From: Silene latifolia
Lineage: Eukaryota > Streptophyta > Magnoliopsida > Caryophyllales > Caryophyllaceae
DNA length: 64,000 nt
Direction of reading: 5' to 3'
Assembly: GCF_048544455.1 (NCBI RefSeq)
Contig: NC_133536.1
Span: forward strand, 201,379,325 to 201,443,324
Positions within the stretch are counted from its first letter, which is position 1, and every line of letters begins with the position of its first letter. Of the stretch, positions 23,520 to 32,706 are shown one piece after another. A program made the position numbers and the translations under genes. The notes beneath the pieces were generated by a model. That model saw nothing but the letters and a program-made list of their open reading frames with translations. It searched no databases and had not been told where the DNA came from.

Positions 23520-25228
23520 TCAGTCGTCATCTCCACCCACATCCTCCGCAGTGGGTGTAAACGGAGGGTCACTCGCCTCCTCTCTGGCAGCTCGCTGTGC
23601 CGCCTGCTCAGCCCGTAACCGCACCTCTCGTGCTACCGGTGTCTTCTCCGCCTCGTCCTCTGAGTCAGAAGGGAGTTGAGGGTACCCACCCTCTGGGTAT
23701 CGGTAGAAGGAAGGATGCGGCCACCCTGCTGGAACCGGTCGCCGTGCTTGGATATGGAACTCGTAGAGCGGGAATACAGCCAAGGCCATATCCCGTCTCA
23801 TCTCAGTAATGTACCTGCACATATCCAAAAGCAAGGCATCACGATGCCCTTGGTCCATGACCTCGGGCGCCCCTAAAACAGGAGGGCAAACAAAATTGGC
23901 CGGAAAGGCCGGACCAGAAGGAGGAGTGAGTGAAGGTGTAGGTGTGGGAGTCTGTGTGGGTCCAGTCTGAGTCTGAGCCGGAGTCTGAACCTGAGGGGTA
24001 GATTACTCTCCGGCCTCCCGCTTCCTCTTCCTAGAAGAAGAAGTAGGGGTAAGGGTAAGGTGGTAGGTGGGTGGAGGTGGCCTCGCTCCCTCAGCAGCAG
24101 TCGGGAGCGGTAAAAGTCGAGGAAGGGTAGAGCACGGCAAGGTAACAGACGTGGAACCACAAATATTCCACGTCCTCGCGCCCTTCTTCGGGAATCAGGC
24201 GAAGTCAACCATGGCAGCCATGTCAAGGTAGGCCTGCCTGTCGGGCGCAGTAAGCCCAGGCTCAGTGGGGTAAATATGGCGGGCAATCCTAGTCACTAGC
24301 CCGCCGCAGACAACAGCGGTCTTGACCCTCGTCCCAATCCCGTTCCAATGTGAGCTACCAAGTAAGCAATGTTTAGAACAAACGGGGTACCGTAGTCAAT
24401 GTTAAGGTACCCCGCGAGAATCGCTAGCTCAGTGTTGGTCACGTTATTGGGCTCAGGTCGCCCAAAGATGGTCTCTCCTATCAGTCTCAAAAAGTAACGG
24501 GGGGCAGGTAAGTGAACGCGAGCTCCCTTCCGCGTGGGGAAAGGAGTGTTAGAAAGTGCAGCCCAAAGCGGCTGAAGGAGATCCCGAGGTGGGACGGTGG
24601 GACCGTCACTAACTAGGCCTAAAACCTCCCCAAACCTGGCCAAAGTCCAGTGGTGCGACTCATTGCGGAGTCGGAAGTGAATGCAAGGACTAGAGGGGTT
24701 AGTATCATAGGAGTCGGTGTCAAAAGAGTAGGAGCTGAAGAACTCGTAAGTGGGGGTACGAATAGTAGCTTCCTGCAAGGTAATCAGACCCGACATACCC
24801 GTCCCGTTCAACAAACTACAGACCTCCTCATAAATTCCTAAGGTCTCTAGGTCAGTCTGTGCAAGGAAACGGGTGGAGGAGAGAGGGCAACGAAGTAAAG
24901 CGGCTAACCGAGTCTGGTGAGCTGTGGAAACAAAACGTACCGTGGGCATCCCTGGTAAGGGAGTAAGAGTGCCCTCTTCCGTAACAACAGCCCTAGAAGG
25001 GCTGGGAGTAGTAGCCAGCTGATGCGGCCTGGGTGGCACCATACCAGGCGTCGGAAAACGAAGGATGAATCCTCGTTCCAGCATAGTGAGGGGCCTGGCA
25101 GGGGTAGAAGTAACAACTGAAGCCGCGGTGGTGACTAAGGCAGAGCTAGTGGCAACAGCAGGGGCCACTGGCTCGCTCACGGGCGGACTGGGAATGGTAC
25201 TAGTGGAAGGTAGAGAGCCACTATCCAT
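23520..25228 (-). pseudogene. ATHILA-type late ORF (ORF-1/env-position protein)
   Basis: ATG at 25228 opens 310 codons with a Ser/Thr/Pro/Ala-rich start and a folded part containing STRFLAQTDLETLGIYEEV and HHWTLARFGEVLGLVSDG, resembling the plant ATHILA ORF-1 retrotransposon domain. After a frame change near 24296 the reading continues through ARHIYPTEPGLTAPDRQAY, a stop, and a basic low-complexity stretch. It ends with an open segment (23858-23520) containing DMCRYITEMRRDMALAVFPL and an acidic tail. In Athila elements such an ORF follows pol, in the position of a retroviral envelope gene, but its function is unknown. I see no clear transmembrane segment. Confidence 0.55.
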
Positions 25229-26190
25229 CCTGCAAAATGTTAAAGGGCACGATAAGAAAAGACGGCTGCTAACCGTGGTTAAAACAACCCGTTAACCAAC
25301 ATGTGACAGCACATAAAAGGCCCTAACAGTCGAAAAATTCGACGTACAGCAGATAAAAGACCAACAATTCCTCGGAAGTTCGAAATGCAGTAGGTGAGTG
25401 GTGATAAAATGACAAAATTATGACTGCTAATGGAGACTAAAAACAGCGTGAAAACTGCATAAGAAAGCATGAAAGACCCTTAGCAGTCGAGAAGTCCGAC
25501 TCACAGTGCAAGATTTCCATCAGCTTATAGCATGTAACAACGACAGGGGACGGAAAAACAGTTAACAACAGCAGCAAGGAAGCATGGACTGAAGTTAAAC
25601 AAAGCAATACAGCATAAGACCGTCTGACATCGAAAAACTCGACTCAGGAACCCTAATCGCGGAAACTCGCGCGAAATTCGAATTTAGCATGTAAAAACAG
25701 TGAGGAATTGAGATATGATCAACAAGCAAGCTAAAATAAGGGCACACAAACACAATTAAGTCGAAAAAATTCGACTAGACAAGGATATTAGAACCCTAAT
25801 TCGATTTCTACCTCATAAAAACCAAAGTAATTGAAATTAAAATTCAAAAAAGGTAAAAGGAAAGCTTACTTGGTGAGAATGATCCTACAATAGCAAATAA
25901 ACTTCAAATAAACAAGCAACAAAGGCGGATTTTAATCGAAAAACCCGCAAACCCTAATTCCCTTTTAAAACAGTGAAAATGAACACAAATAGAGGGGAAA
26001 ACAAGGGGCTATTGAAGATTAAAGTGCAAGGAAGGAATTGTAGGTGGCGGATTTGGTGATTTGGGCAAGGAAATGGGGATTTGGGGAAATGGAAATCGCA
26101 ATTAGGGAAGGGGTTTAGACGGAATTAGGGATAAAATGAAAATGAAAACGGAAATAAGGAGTTTAAGTTTAGAAAACTCCCGTGTCCTAT
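25229..26190. other. Spacer between protease tail and late ORF
   Basis: No gene recognised. RT, RNase H and integrase would normally lie between protease and the late ORF. Phrases such as AGTCGA-AAA-TTCGACT recur, but no coding relics are visible. Confidence 0.5.
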
Positions 26191-26197
26191 TCATACC

Positions 26198-26374
26198 ACT
26201 CGATCGAGTGGTTTTTAAATCACTCGATCGAGGACTTTTGATGTCCCTGCTGCTCGATCGAGTAAGCAACCCCTCGATCGACCTGTTCCTCTTTGGCGTT
26301 TCTCGATCGAGTAACCAGACAGCTCGATCGACCCAATTTCCACTCGATCGAGTACAAAAAGTACTCGATCGAAG
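26198..26374. repeat. TCGATCGA palindrome cluster, spacer
   Basis: Eight palindromes start at 26200, 26224, 26254, 26274, 26303, 26324, 26344 and 26365. Spacings are 24, 30, 20, 29, 21, 20 and 21. A 114-codon minus-strand open stretch across the cluster reads repeated RSS, as in the coding cluster. Confidence 0.95.
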
Positions 26375-26622
26375 ACTTCCTCTTGTAGACTCTTGGATTT
26401 CCGTCTTTACTTCCTCGAAATGCGTGAAACTTCCCCAAACCTGCATAAAACACGTCCAAACACAACCCAGAATACCAAATACGCAGAAAACACAGTCTAT
26501 AGTCTTAGTCTATGCTAAAAATTGTCTAAACTAATTGTCCTAATTAAAACGTAATAAAGCAAATTCAAAAGAAATTCAAACGAATTGTCTATTACAATTT
26601 GTTACACGGGGCATTTCCCCGT

Positions 26623-27701
26623 TTAATTCTCATCAACTTTCAGTAGCCCCTTCGTGGGCTTCTGACTGGAGGACGTCACCTCAGCAATACTGACCGACCT
26701 CTTCAGTTTCCATGAACTTGAATCACTATTTGCAACAGTAGAAGGAATGTAGTTCCAATCTATGTAGGTTCGAACTTTCTTCGTTCTCGCTCCTCTGTCA
26801 TCTTCTTTAGCATCCTTGCTTCCAATTTGATTGATAATGGCTACACCATGTCCCTTGACAGTCCCATCCTTGCTTTCATCTGTACCTGCAGTAAGGACAA
26901 CAGACGAACTTGCCTCCTTCTTGCTCTCAATCTGAGACGGAGGGTTAACAATAGCGGTATTCTCCAAATTTTCATCCGGAGTGTCAATAATAGGAACAAT
27001 AGAAGAGAGAGCATTGCAAGGCTGGGCTTGCATGGGAGCTCTCCGAAACTTGGACTGATGAAAAATCAGCTCCTCATCCCCTACCTGAAAGGTCAAAGTC
27101 TTCCCACTGACGTCTATTACTGCACGGGCGGTGGATAGAAATGGTCTCCCTAAAATAATAGAGGTATGTACATCTTCGGGGATATCTAAGACAACAAAAT
27201 CGACGGGAATATCTGAACAGGTACGTCTTCTACAATACCTAATGGCCGTGATAGACTACGGTCGGCCATCTGGACAGTCATGTTGGTGCAACTCAGTTTT
27301 GTCAAACCAAGTCTCTTAGCCAGAGACAAAGGTAAGACACTTACGCTAGCGCCTAGATCGCATAGTGCATTATCAATCAACTGCATACCGATATGACACG
27401 GAATCGAAAAACTACCCGGTCCGATTGCTTAGGGGTAACTTATTTTGAAATAGGGTGACCCCACCTCGACCAAAGCTACGGTCTCACTGTCATTAATAGT
27501 CCTCTTACGTGCTAAAATGTCTTTCATAAACTTTAAATAAGAGGGTACCTTAGTCAAAGAAACTCGAAATGGCACGGAGACTTCCAAGTTCTTCAAAAGT
27601 TCAACAAATTTGCCAAACTGTTGATTAACTTTGGTATTCTGCAGCCGCCTCGGGAAGGGAACCGTGATTGGTATCTCGAGTCCCTTGTTTCTCGCTTCCA
27701 A
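26623..27701 (-). pseudogene. Athila-like aspartic protease region
   Basis: Minus-strand frames carry FVELLKNLEVSVPF, KFMKDILARKRTINDSETVA, then the protease core LCDLGASVSVLPLSLAKRLG with the active-site triad as DLGAS, and ADRSLSRPLGIVEDV. After a shift comes ILGRPFL and TLTFQVGDEELIF, the end of the Athila protease. The frame then runs into a Ser/Lys-rich tail stopping at 26623 (ends LLKVDEN) instead of entering reverse transcriptase. DLGAS in place of DTGA is common in Athila. The protease processes gag; with the frame changes seen it may be inactive. Confidence 0.85.
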
Positions 27702-27827
27702 AGTGTCTTTCGGTGCAAGTTCGGTATCCTTTGGACGCCTCTTACCTCTCGAACGAGGTCTTTCCGGTGATTTCTCGCTTAAACGAGCACTAGCAGGCTC
27801 TCGAATAAGCTTCCCGTCATCAATATC

Positions 27828-28014
27828 ACTCGATCGAACAATATGCTCACTCGATCGAGCAGTTTCCTCATCAACATCAGTCGATCGAGTAACAGTTCCA
27901 CTCGATCGACCAACCTCAGCTTCCTGTTCACTCGATCGAGCAGAACAACCACTCGATCGAGGGCTTTCTTCACCATTTTCACTCGATCGAACACCAGCCT
28001 TCAGTCGATCGAGT
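27828..28014. repeat. TCGATCGA palindrome cluster, coding gag-protease linker
   Basis: Eight palindromes start at 27830, 27851, 27881, 27902, 27932, 27953, 27983 and 28005. The spacing is 21, 30, 21, 30, 21, 30, 22, that is a 51-bp period (17 codons) of paired sites. In the minus-strand frame this encodes a recurrent RSS(E/D) motif every 7 and 10 residues. Confidence 0.95.
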
Positions 28015-28246
28015 AACTGCTTTGTCGTGAGCCCCTTTTTCTCGACGATTACCGCTTCATCATCGATTCTGACTATCTTGGGTCTGATTTCTTCACTTCT
28101 GGTCCCTCATAAGAAAGACCGCTTCTCAATTCTATCAGGTTTACCGTCTCATGTGGGTTCTTCTCATTTTGAGTGGGTAATTGACCCGGCTTCCTCGAGG
28201 ATTGATTTGCAGCAAGTTGGGCAACTTGAGTCTCAAGTGCCTTATG

Positions 28247-29618
28247 TCACGCGATTTGCTGTTGATTTTGTTGATCATTCAGCTGCAATTGCTTCGATAT
28301 GGCTTGCATCATGGACTTTAACTCGCTCATTTCACTCACCCCACTAGAGGATGATGCACCTTGGTTAGGAGGGTTGAAGGATGGAGGCTTCTGATAGCCT
28401 TGTTGCGTCTGGTGTGGAGGAATATATGGCTGCTGCGTTGGAGGAGCCGTGGGGTTGAGCACGTTCTGATTGCTCCACCTCAAATTGGGATGGACATTCG
28501 GCTCGTAGTAACTTGTTGTTCCGCCCTGTGTTGAAAGGCAGCGCATTGCTCAAAAGGACTGGGACAATGATCTGAGACATGTCCCTCTCCTCCGTATCTT
28601 CTACAGACGAAAGGACCGTCTGTCACAGCATTAACTTGATAAATTCCTCCCATGGAGGCCCCTCCTAACTCATACTTGTCGAATCTTGCAGTGAGAGCTT
28701 CAAGTGCCGCGACAGAAGTAGATTCAGCAGCTCTTCTTTGGTTTCCTCTCGAGTTCCCATATTCAGCTTTATGGGTGGCCAGATCATCAATGATCTTCCA
28801 CCCCTTGGTTGCTCCCAAGTTTTCAGCAAATCGGCCATTGGCAGCAGCATCTAAAACGGCTCTGTGATCATCATACAAACCATTATAAAAATGGTTGTAC
28901 AAGCTCCATTTTTCGATCCCGTGGTGCGGTATGGCGCGCACTAGCTTCTTGAATCGAACCCATGCCTCGTGGAAGGTCTCGTCAGGCCCTTGTTTAAAGC
29001 TCGTTATCTGAGCTCTAATGACAATAGTCTTTGAGGCGGAGAAATACATCTTATAAAACGCCAAAGCTAGCGAATTCCAGTCAGTAATCCCCTCAGCTAC
29101 CCGGTCCAAATCCCTATACCACTCCCTTGCAGCATCGCGGAGTGAGAAAATGAACATGGTTTCTTTTACTTGGTCTGGAGTCACCCAGTTGGTGGAGACA
29201 TGGAACTGCAATAATCAATGAATATTTCTATGTGCTTGGCTGCATCTTCATTTGCAGCTCCCCCAAATAGATTCCTCTCGACCAAATTTATAAGGGACGG
29301 CTTTGGCTCAAATTTTCTTGCCTCCCCTGGTAACGTGAATCCCTTATAGAGATTCGCTGCTGTAGGTTCAGAGTGACTAGCAATGGCCGCTTCTTCGGCC
29401 ATCTCAGGAACGTCTGGAAAAGTAACGGTTTCAACTGATGAGGTAGAAACTGGAGAAGACGGTGGGTTGTCCTCGAACAGTTCGTTCTCGTAGTAGTTGG
29501 AACGAGAACTAGACTCTTCCTCTAACTGTTGTTCTTGAAACAATCTCCTCTTTACGTGCAGAGATCTTTCAATCTCGAGATCAAACGGTAGTAGTGTACC
29601 ATCTTGCGACCTGCGCAT
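28247..29618 (-). pseudogene. Athila-like gag, frameshifted
   Basis: ATG at 29618 begins a leader with acidic/Ser stretches (LEEESSSRSNYYENELFEDN) ending at the PSLINLVERNLFGGAANEDA block of Athila gag. After a shift near 29200 follow the retrotransposon gag domain (WVTPDQVKETMFIFSLRDAA, REWYRDL, GPDETFHEAWVRFKKLVRAI, YNGLYDDHRAVLDAAANG) and a zinc knuckle with the first spacing altered (FVCRRYGGEGHVSDHCPS). Another shift near 28546 leads to a Gln/Pro-rich tail (QQPYIPPHQTQQGYQ) and MSELKSMMQAISKQLQ. Gag builds the virus-like particle that packages element RNA. The frame shifts could be decay or sequence error. Confidence 0.85.
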
Positions 29619-29719
29619 AAGAAGAAACTACAACAGAAAATAAGAATAGTCCAAGGAACGGTTGTCCCTTAGACCGAAAAAGGACTAAAGTAAAACAACT
29701 AATAAATTGAACAATTGCC

Positions 29720-29737
29720 TCCCCGGCAACGGCGCCA
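29720..29737 (-). other. Primer-binding site for tRNA-Asp
   Basis: Minus-strand TGGCGCCGTTGCCGGGGA, a few bases inside the 5' LTR, is the exact complement of the 3' end of plant tRNA-Asp(GTC) with CCA as I know it. Athila-type elements commonly use tRNA-Asp. Confidence 0.85.
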
Positions 29738-29742
29738 AAATT

Positions 29743-31202
29743 TGACACGGCTATCGCAACCCTATCAAAGATAAAACCTAACGGTCTCAACTAAAATGTA
29801 GCAGAGGCAGTCGAGTATCGAATCCACAGGGAGGTAATGTAATTATAGCTGTCTATTCTAATCCTATGGTAACAATTGGGGGGTTTGATTAAATTTGATT
29901 CTAAACTTATAAGAGTAAATAAAGCAGTAAATTACGATTTAACTATCAAGAAGAGAGGGACATGTCGGGATTTCGGTTCACTACGGTAGTCCAACAACTC
30001 AGCAGTAAATGACTCAGACGAACTAATGTGAGACGGATGTTAAAAGGTCCTTTCGGTCCACTTTCTATCCTAAAATACCACTAACTTAACTTTCGTCCTC
30101 ATTAGGGTAGTCTAATGTTTATAGCAGGCCTATTTAGTCCAATCTTTCGATCCAGGATTAATTGTAGCCAGTTTAATGGGTGACATAGAAGCGTGCACTC
30201 AACTAGGTCGGGAATTACAGTTAAATTGCTATAGTGACAGAGTCTCTTATCAGTTCATCTAATTCATTCACTACATCGTCATTTTCCTACCGCAGATTCC
30301 CTAATCCCAACATGAAGGGGTTTAGCTACTCATGTTCGTAATTAAACTAACAGCAATTAAATTCCCAGCAGAAGACATAATGAAATAGCAATAATATGCA
30401 ATAAAGGAAATTAGGGCAAAGGAGAATGATAACATAAACAAGAAATTAAAGCAACAAATGATTATTATTAATAAGGAGAAAGGAAGAATTACAATCTGAG
30501 CGAATCCGGCGTAAAGAACACTGAATCCGAGCAATAATAATCCGAAAATGAAAGTAGCAGTGGAGGAAAAAGCTACGTACTAAGGGTTCCAGTAAAAGTG
30601 TTTGATAGATGAAAGATCGTAAAAAGAGAGATATAATAACCTAGTAAATCCTCGGTTAAATAGCAAAACAAACAATGTTTAGCGAAATAATTAAACACAC
30701 GGACTGAGTTAAAGCCCATTAGGACAAAACCACTCGATCGAGTGCATTAGTACACTCGATCGACCAACTTCTCAGCAAACATTACTCGATCGACCATCAG
30801 GTTACTCGATCGAGGACTTGATCTGGTGCAGCTTACTCGATCGACTGGGAAACCTCTCGATCGAGCATCAGGGGGTGTAGGAACCACTCGATCGACTGGT
30901 AAACTGCTCGATCGAGTGACTGTGTCTTCATTTCAGCTCACGTCTTCACCCAAGTGCCTCGTAGTGCGTGCCACGACACTTCCAAGTGCAGCACCTCACT
31001 CTGGGACAATCCCGTCTCCTCTAAATGCATGCAAAAAGGACGAAAAGGAGTATGGTTCCACCACTTTCGCGATCATTCCTACAAAAAGGACAAAATACAC
31101 CAAAGTAGCCAATTCGGGGCAAAATACTATAAAAACAGTATAGAAAAGCATAGAAATACGTGCTGAAATAGGCTAAAAAGACTATACATTAGGCACGTAT
31201 CA
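29743..31202 (-). repeat. Athila-like 5' LTR
   Basis: 1460 bp, a near-identical partner of 20222-21685, ending next to target duplication GCATT at 31203. Confidence 0.95.
30732..30917. repeat. TCGATCGA palindrome cluster, 5' LTR
   Basis: Eight palindromes start at 30734, 30756, 30786, 30806, 30837, 30857, 30888 and 30908 (spacing 22, 30, 20, 31, 20, 31, 20). They match the 3' LTR cluster one for one. Confidence 0.95.
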
Positions 31203-31893
31203 GCATTTGTTATAAAGCTTCAAACACCTCTTCTCCCTTGTACTCAGCCTTAAAAATCTAATTCATCGCCATCGTCACCCTATCCTTCACACCGCTTAGC
31301 AGCTCATCAAAGTCACCCGGCTGCGAAGATGTAAACAAGGAGCTAAAAAATTCTACAGTTGCTCCCTTTATCCTCTCATCCCCGGTCACAACCCGCTCCC
31401 CTTCAACTATAACCCTCCCAATCCGATTCTTTTTCTTCCGCTACCCCGCCTTTCTATGAAAATATTTGGTATTTCTATCACCCTCCTTCAACCATAGTGC
31501 CCTCGATCTCTGCCTCCAAAAAATTTCCTCCTGCCGAAGTAGACTATTAATGTCCTTAATGACAGCCTTCCTCTCCCGCACATTTCCCACAGTTCTCTCA
31601 CTTATATTCAACCACTCTAGCCGTCTCCTTTTTCGATTCAAATCCCTCATTATCTTTCCTATACTCACCCCCTTCCATTTTTGCAATTCCCGCGCACACC
31701 TAGCAATTGTATCCACCACATTCCAGTCCTCTTCCTCCCACGTCTTCTTTATTGTGTCCTCACACCCATCCTCACCCACCCATATTTGTTCAAAGCGGAA
31801 ACTACGCATTCGGGTCCCATCAATCCTCTCACGACCGTCCAAAACAACCTTAATAGGTGAGTGGTCCGACCACTCACGGTTCATGTTAATCAC
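31203..31893 (-). pseudogene. LINE ORF2, endonuclease end and EN-RT linker
   Basis: The frame carries INMNREWSDHSPIKVVLDG, the last endonuclease motif (SDH), then the linker with RFEQIWV, WKGVSIGKI and the conserved FWRQRSRALWLKEGD, NTKYFH. The frame stops at 31441. The remaining piece to 31203 has further stops but ends with an EEVFEAL-type block leading to MHPLKAPGPDG across the Athila-like insertion. Confidence 0.85.
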
Positions 31894-32473
31894 TTTCGCA
31901 TATGGGAAAAGTTCCCGCCAGCCTGTCCGTTATCGAAAGTAAATTCATACCCTTCAAAACCCAAGTCACTCAGCTCACAAACATCCACCGCATCTCGAAA
32001 GTTGTTCATTTGTTGTTGTGCCCTACTTCCCCCCTTCATCTCATTAGCAAAAAGTATCTCATTAAATTCTCCCACACACAACCATGGTACCCGCGACTCA
32101 GCTGCAAGGGACCGAAGTAGCGCCCAAGATAAGTGACGGTCCTGTACTGCCGGCCACCCATAGAACCCCGTACACCTCCATTCAAGGTCATCTGTCCGGA
32201 TATCAAAATCCATAAAATGAACAGCGGAGGAGCGAAAAACAACATGAACATCCTTCCTTCACAAGAAAGCAAGACCCCCAGACCGCCCCACACTATCCAC
32301 CGCCATACCAAAATAATCCTCAAAACGTAACATAACCGACCTCATCTCCTCACTACTCACTTTGTCTCACACAGAAAGACCAAAGCTGGGGCCTCCCTCC
32401 GGATAAGATTCCGGAGCGCGCCAACTGCAACGGGGTTGCCCAGCCCCCTGCAGTTAAGGCTCAAGAGATTCAT
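31861..32473 (-). pseudogene. LINE ORF2 start: apurinic endonuclease domain
   Basis: ATG at 32473 gives MNLLSLNCRGLGNPVAVGAL and ends its first block at LVFLCETK, the N-terminal catalytic signature of plant L1 endonucleases (LNCRG, ETK). After a one-base shift follow DYFGMAVDSVGRSGGLAF and, in the next frame, FDIRTDDLEWRCTGFYGWP and LCVGEFNEILFANEM. A deletion plus shift near 31920 removes residues before RELFPYAKVINMNREWSDH. This domain nicks target DNA for priming. At least two shifts and a stop make it inactive here. Confidence 0.85.
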
Positions 32474-32517
32474 TGGGCCCGGCGAGGTTGACTCGGGTCA
32501 ACCTCCGCCTCAAATAT

Positions 32518-32700
32518 TTACACATCCCTGTGACAAGCAATTTTCTTCGAAACAACGACAATCTCCTCATCATCACCAGTCCTCATTCGTTTTTTATTTT
32601 CATTTATCACCTCATCATCAGCTATCTCAGGCGAAACCAACGCGCCCCCACGTTCCACCCTCTCAGTTTGCTGCCATTTCCTCACACTAGTCTTCCCCAT
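32518..32700 (-). pseudogene. LINE ORF1 C-terminal remnant
   Basis: Minus-strand residues KTSVRKWQQTERVERGG and RMRTGDDEEIVVVSKK fit the variable tail of a plant LINE ORF1 just upstream of ORF2. The rest of ORF1 is missing: sequence beyond about 32700 belongs to the plus-strand gypsy gag. Confidence 0.5.
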
Positions 32701-32706
32701 TAAAAC

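Larger units (their letters stand above)
20222..31202 (-). mobile_element. Athila-like Ty3/gypsy element lacking RT and integrase
   Basis: Two TG...CA LTRs of about 1.46 kb and a perfect 5-bp target duplication GCATT (20217-20221 and 31203-31207) bound it. Reading on the minus strand it has a tRNA-Asp primer site, gag with zinc knuckle, an aspartic protease, a spacer, an ATHILA-type late ORF and a polypurine tract. The RT, RNase H and integrase expected between protease and the late ORF are absent, so it must depend on other elements for mobility. It lies inside the LINE reverse transcriptase gene. Confidence 0.9.
5708..32700 (-). mobile_element. L1-like LINE, split by two nested LTR retrotransposons
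   Basis: Three minus-strand pieces read in order as one LINE: an ORF1 remnant, endonuclease and linker (about 32700-31203), reverse transcriptase (20221-19148), and RT end, zinc-binding region and RNase H (7442-5745). It ends in a short 3'UTR and a poly(A) tail seen as T16 at 5708-5723. Removing the two insertions with one copy of each target duplication restores the order of conserved RT blocks. Net length is about 4.3 kb. ORF2 has a few stops and shifts, and ORF1 is mostly missing at the boundary with the Retand-type element. Confidence 0.9.

Noticed and set aside
21211..30917. CRISPR array or bacterial repeat reading of the TCGATCGA clusters
   Set aside because: The palindromes are only 8 bp, spacers are not unique inserts of constant length, and the context is a plant LTR retrotransposon.
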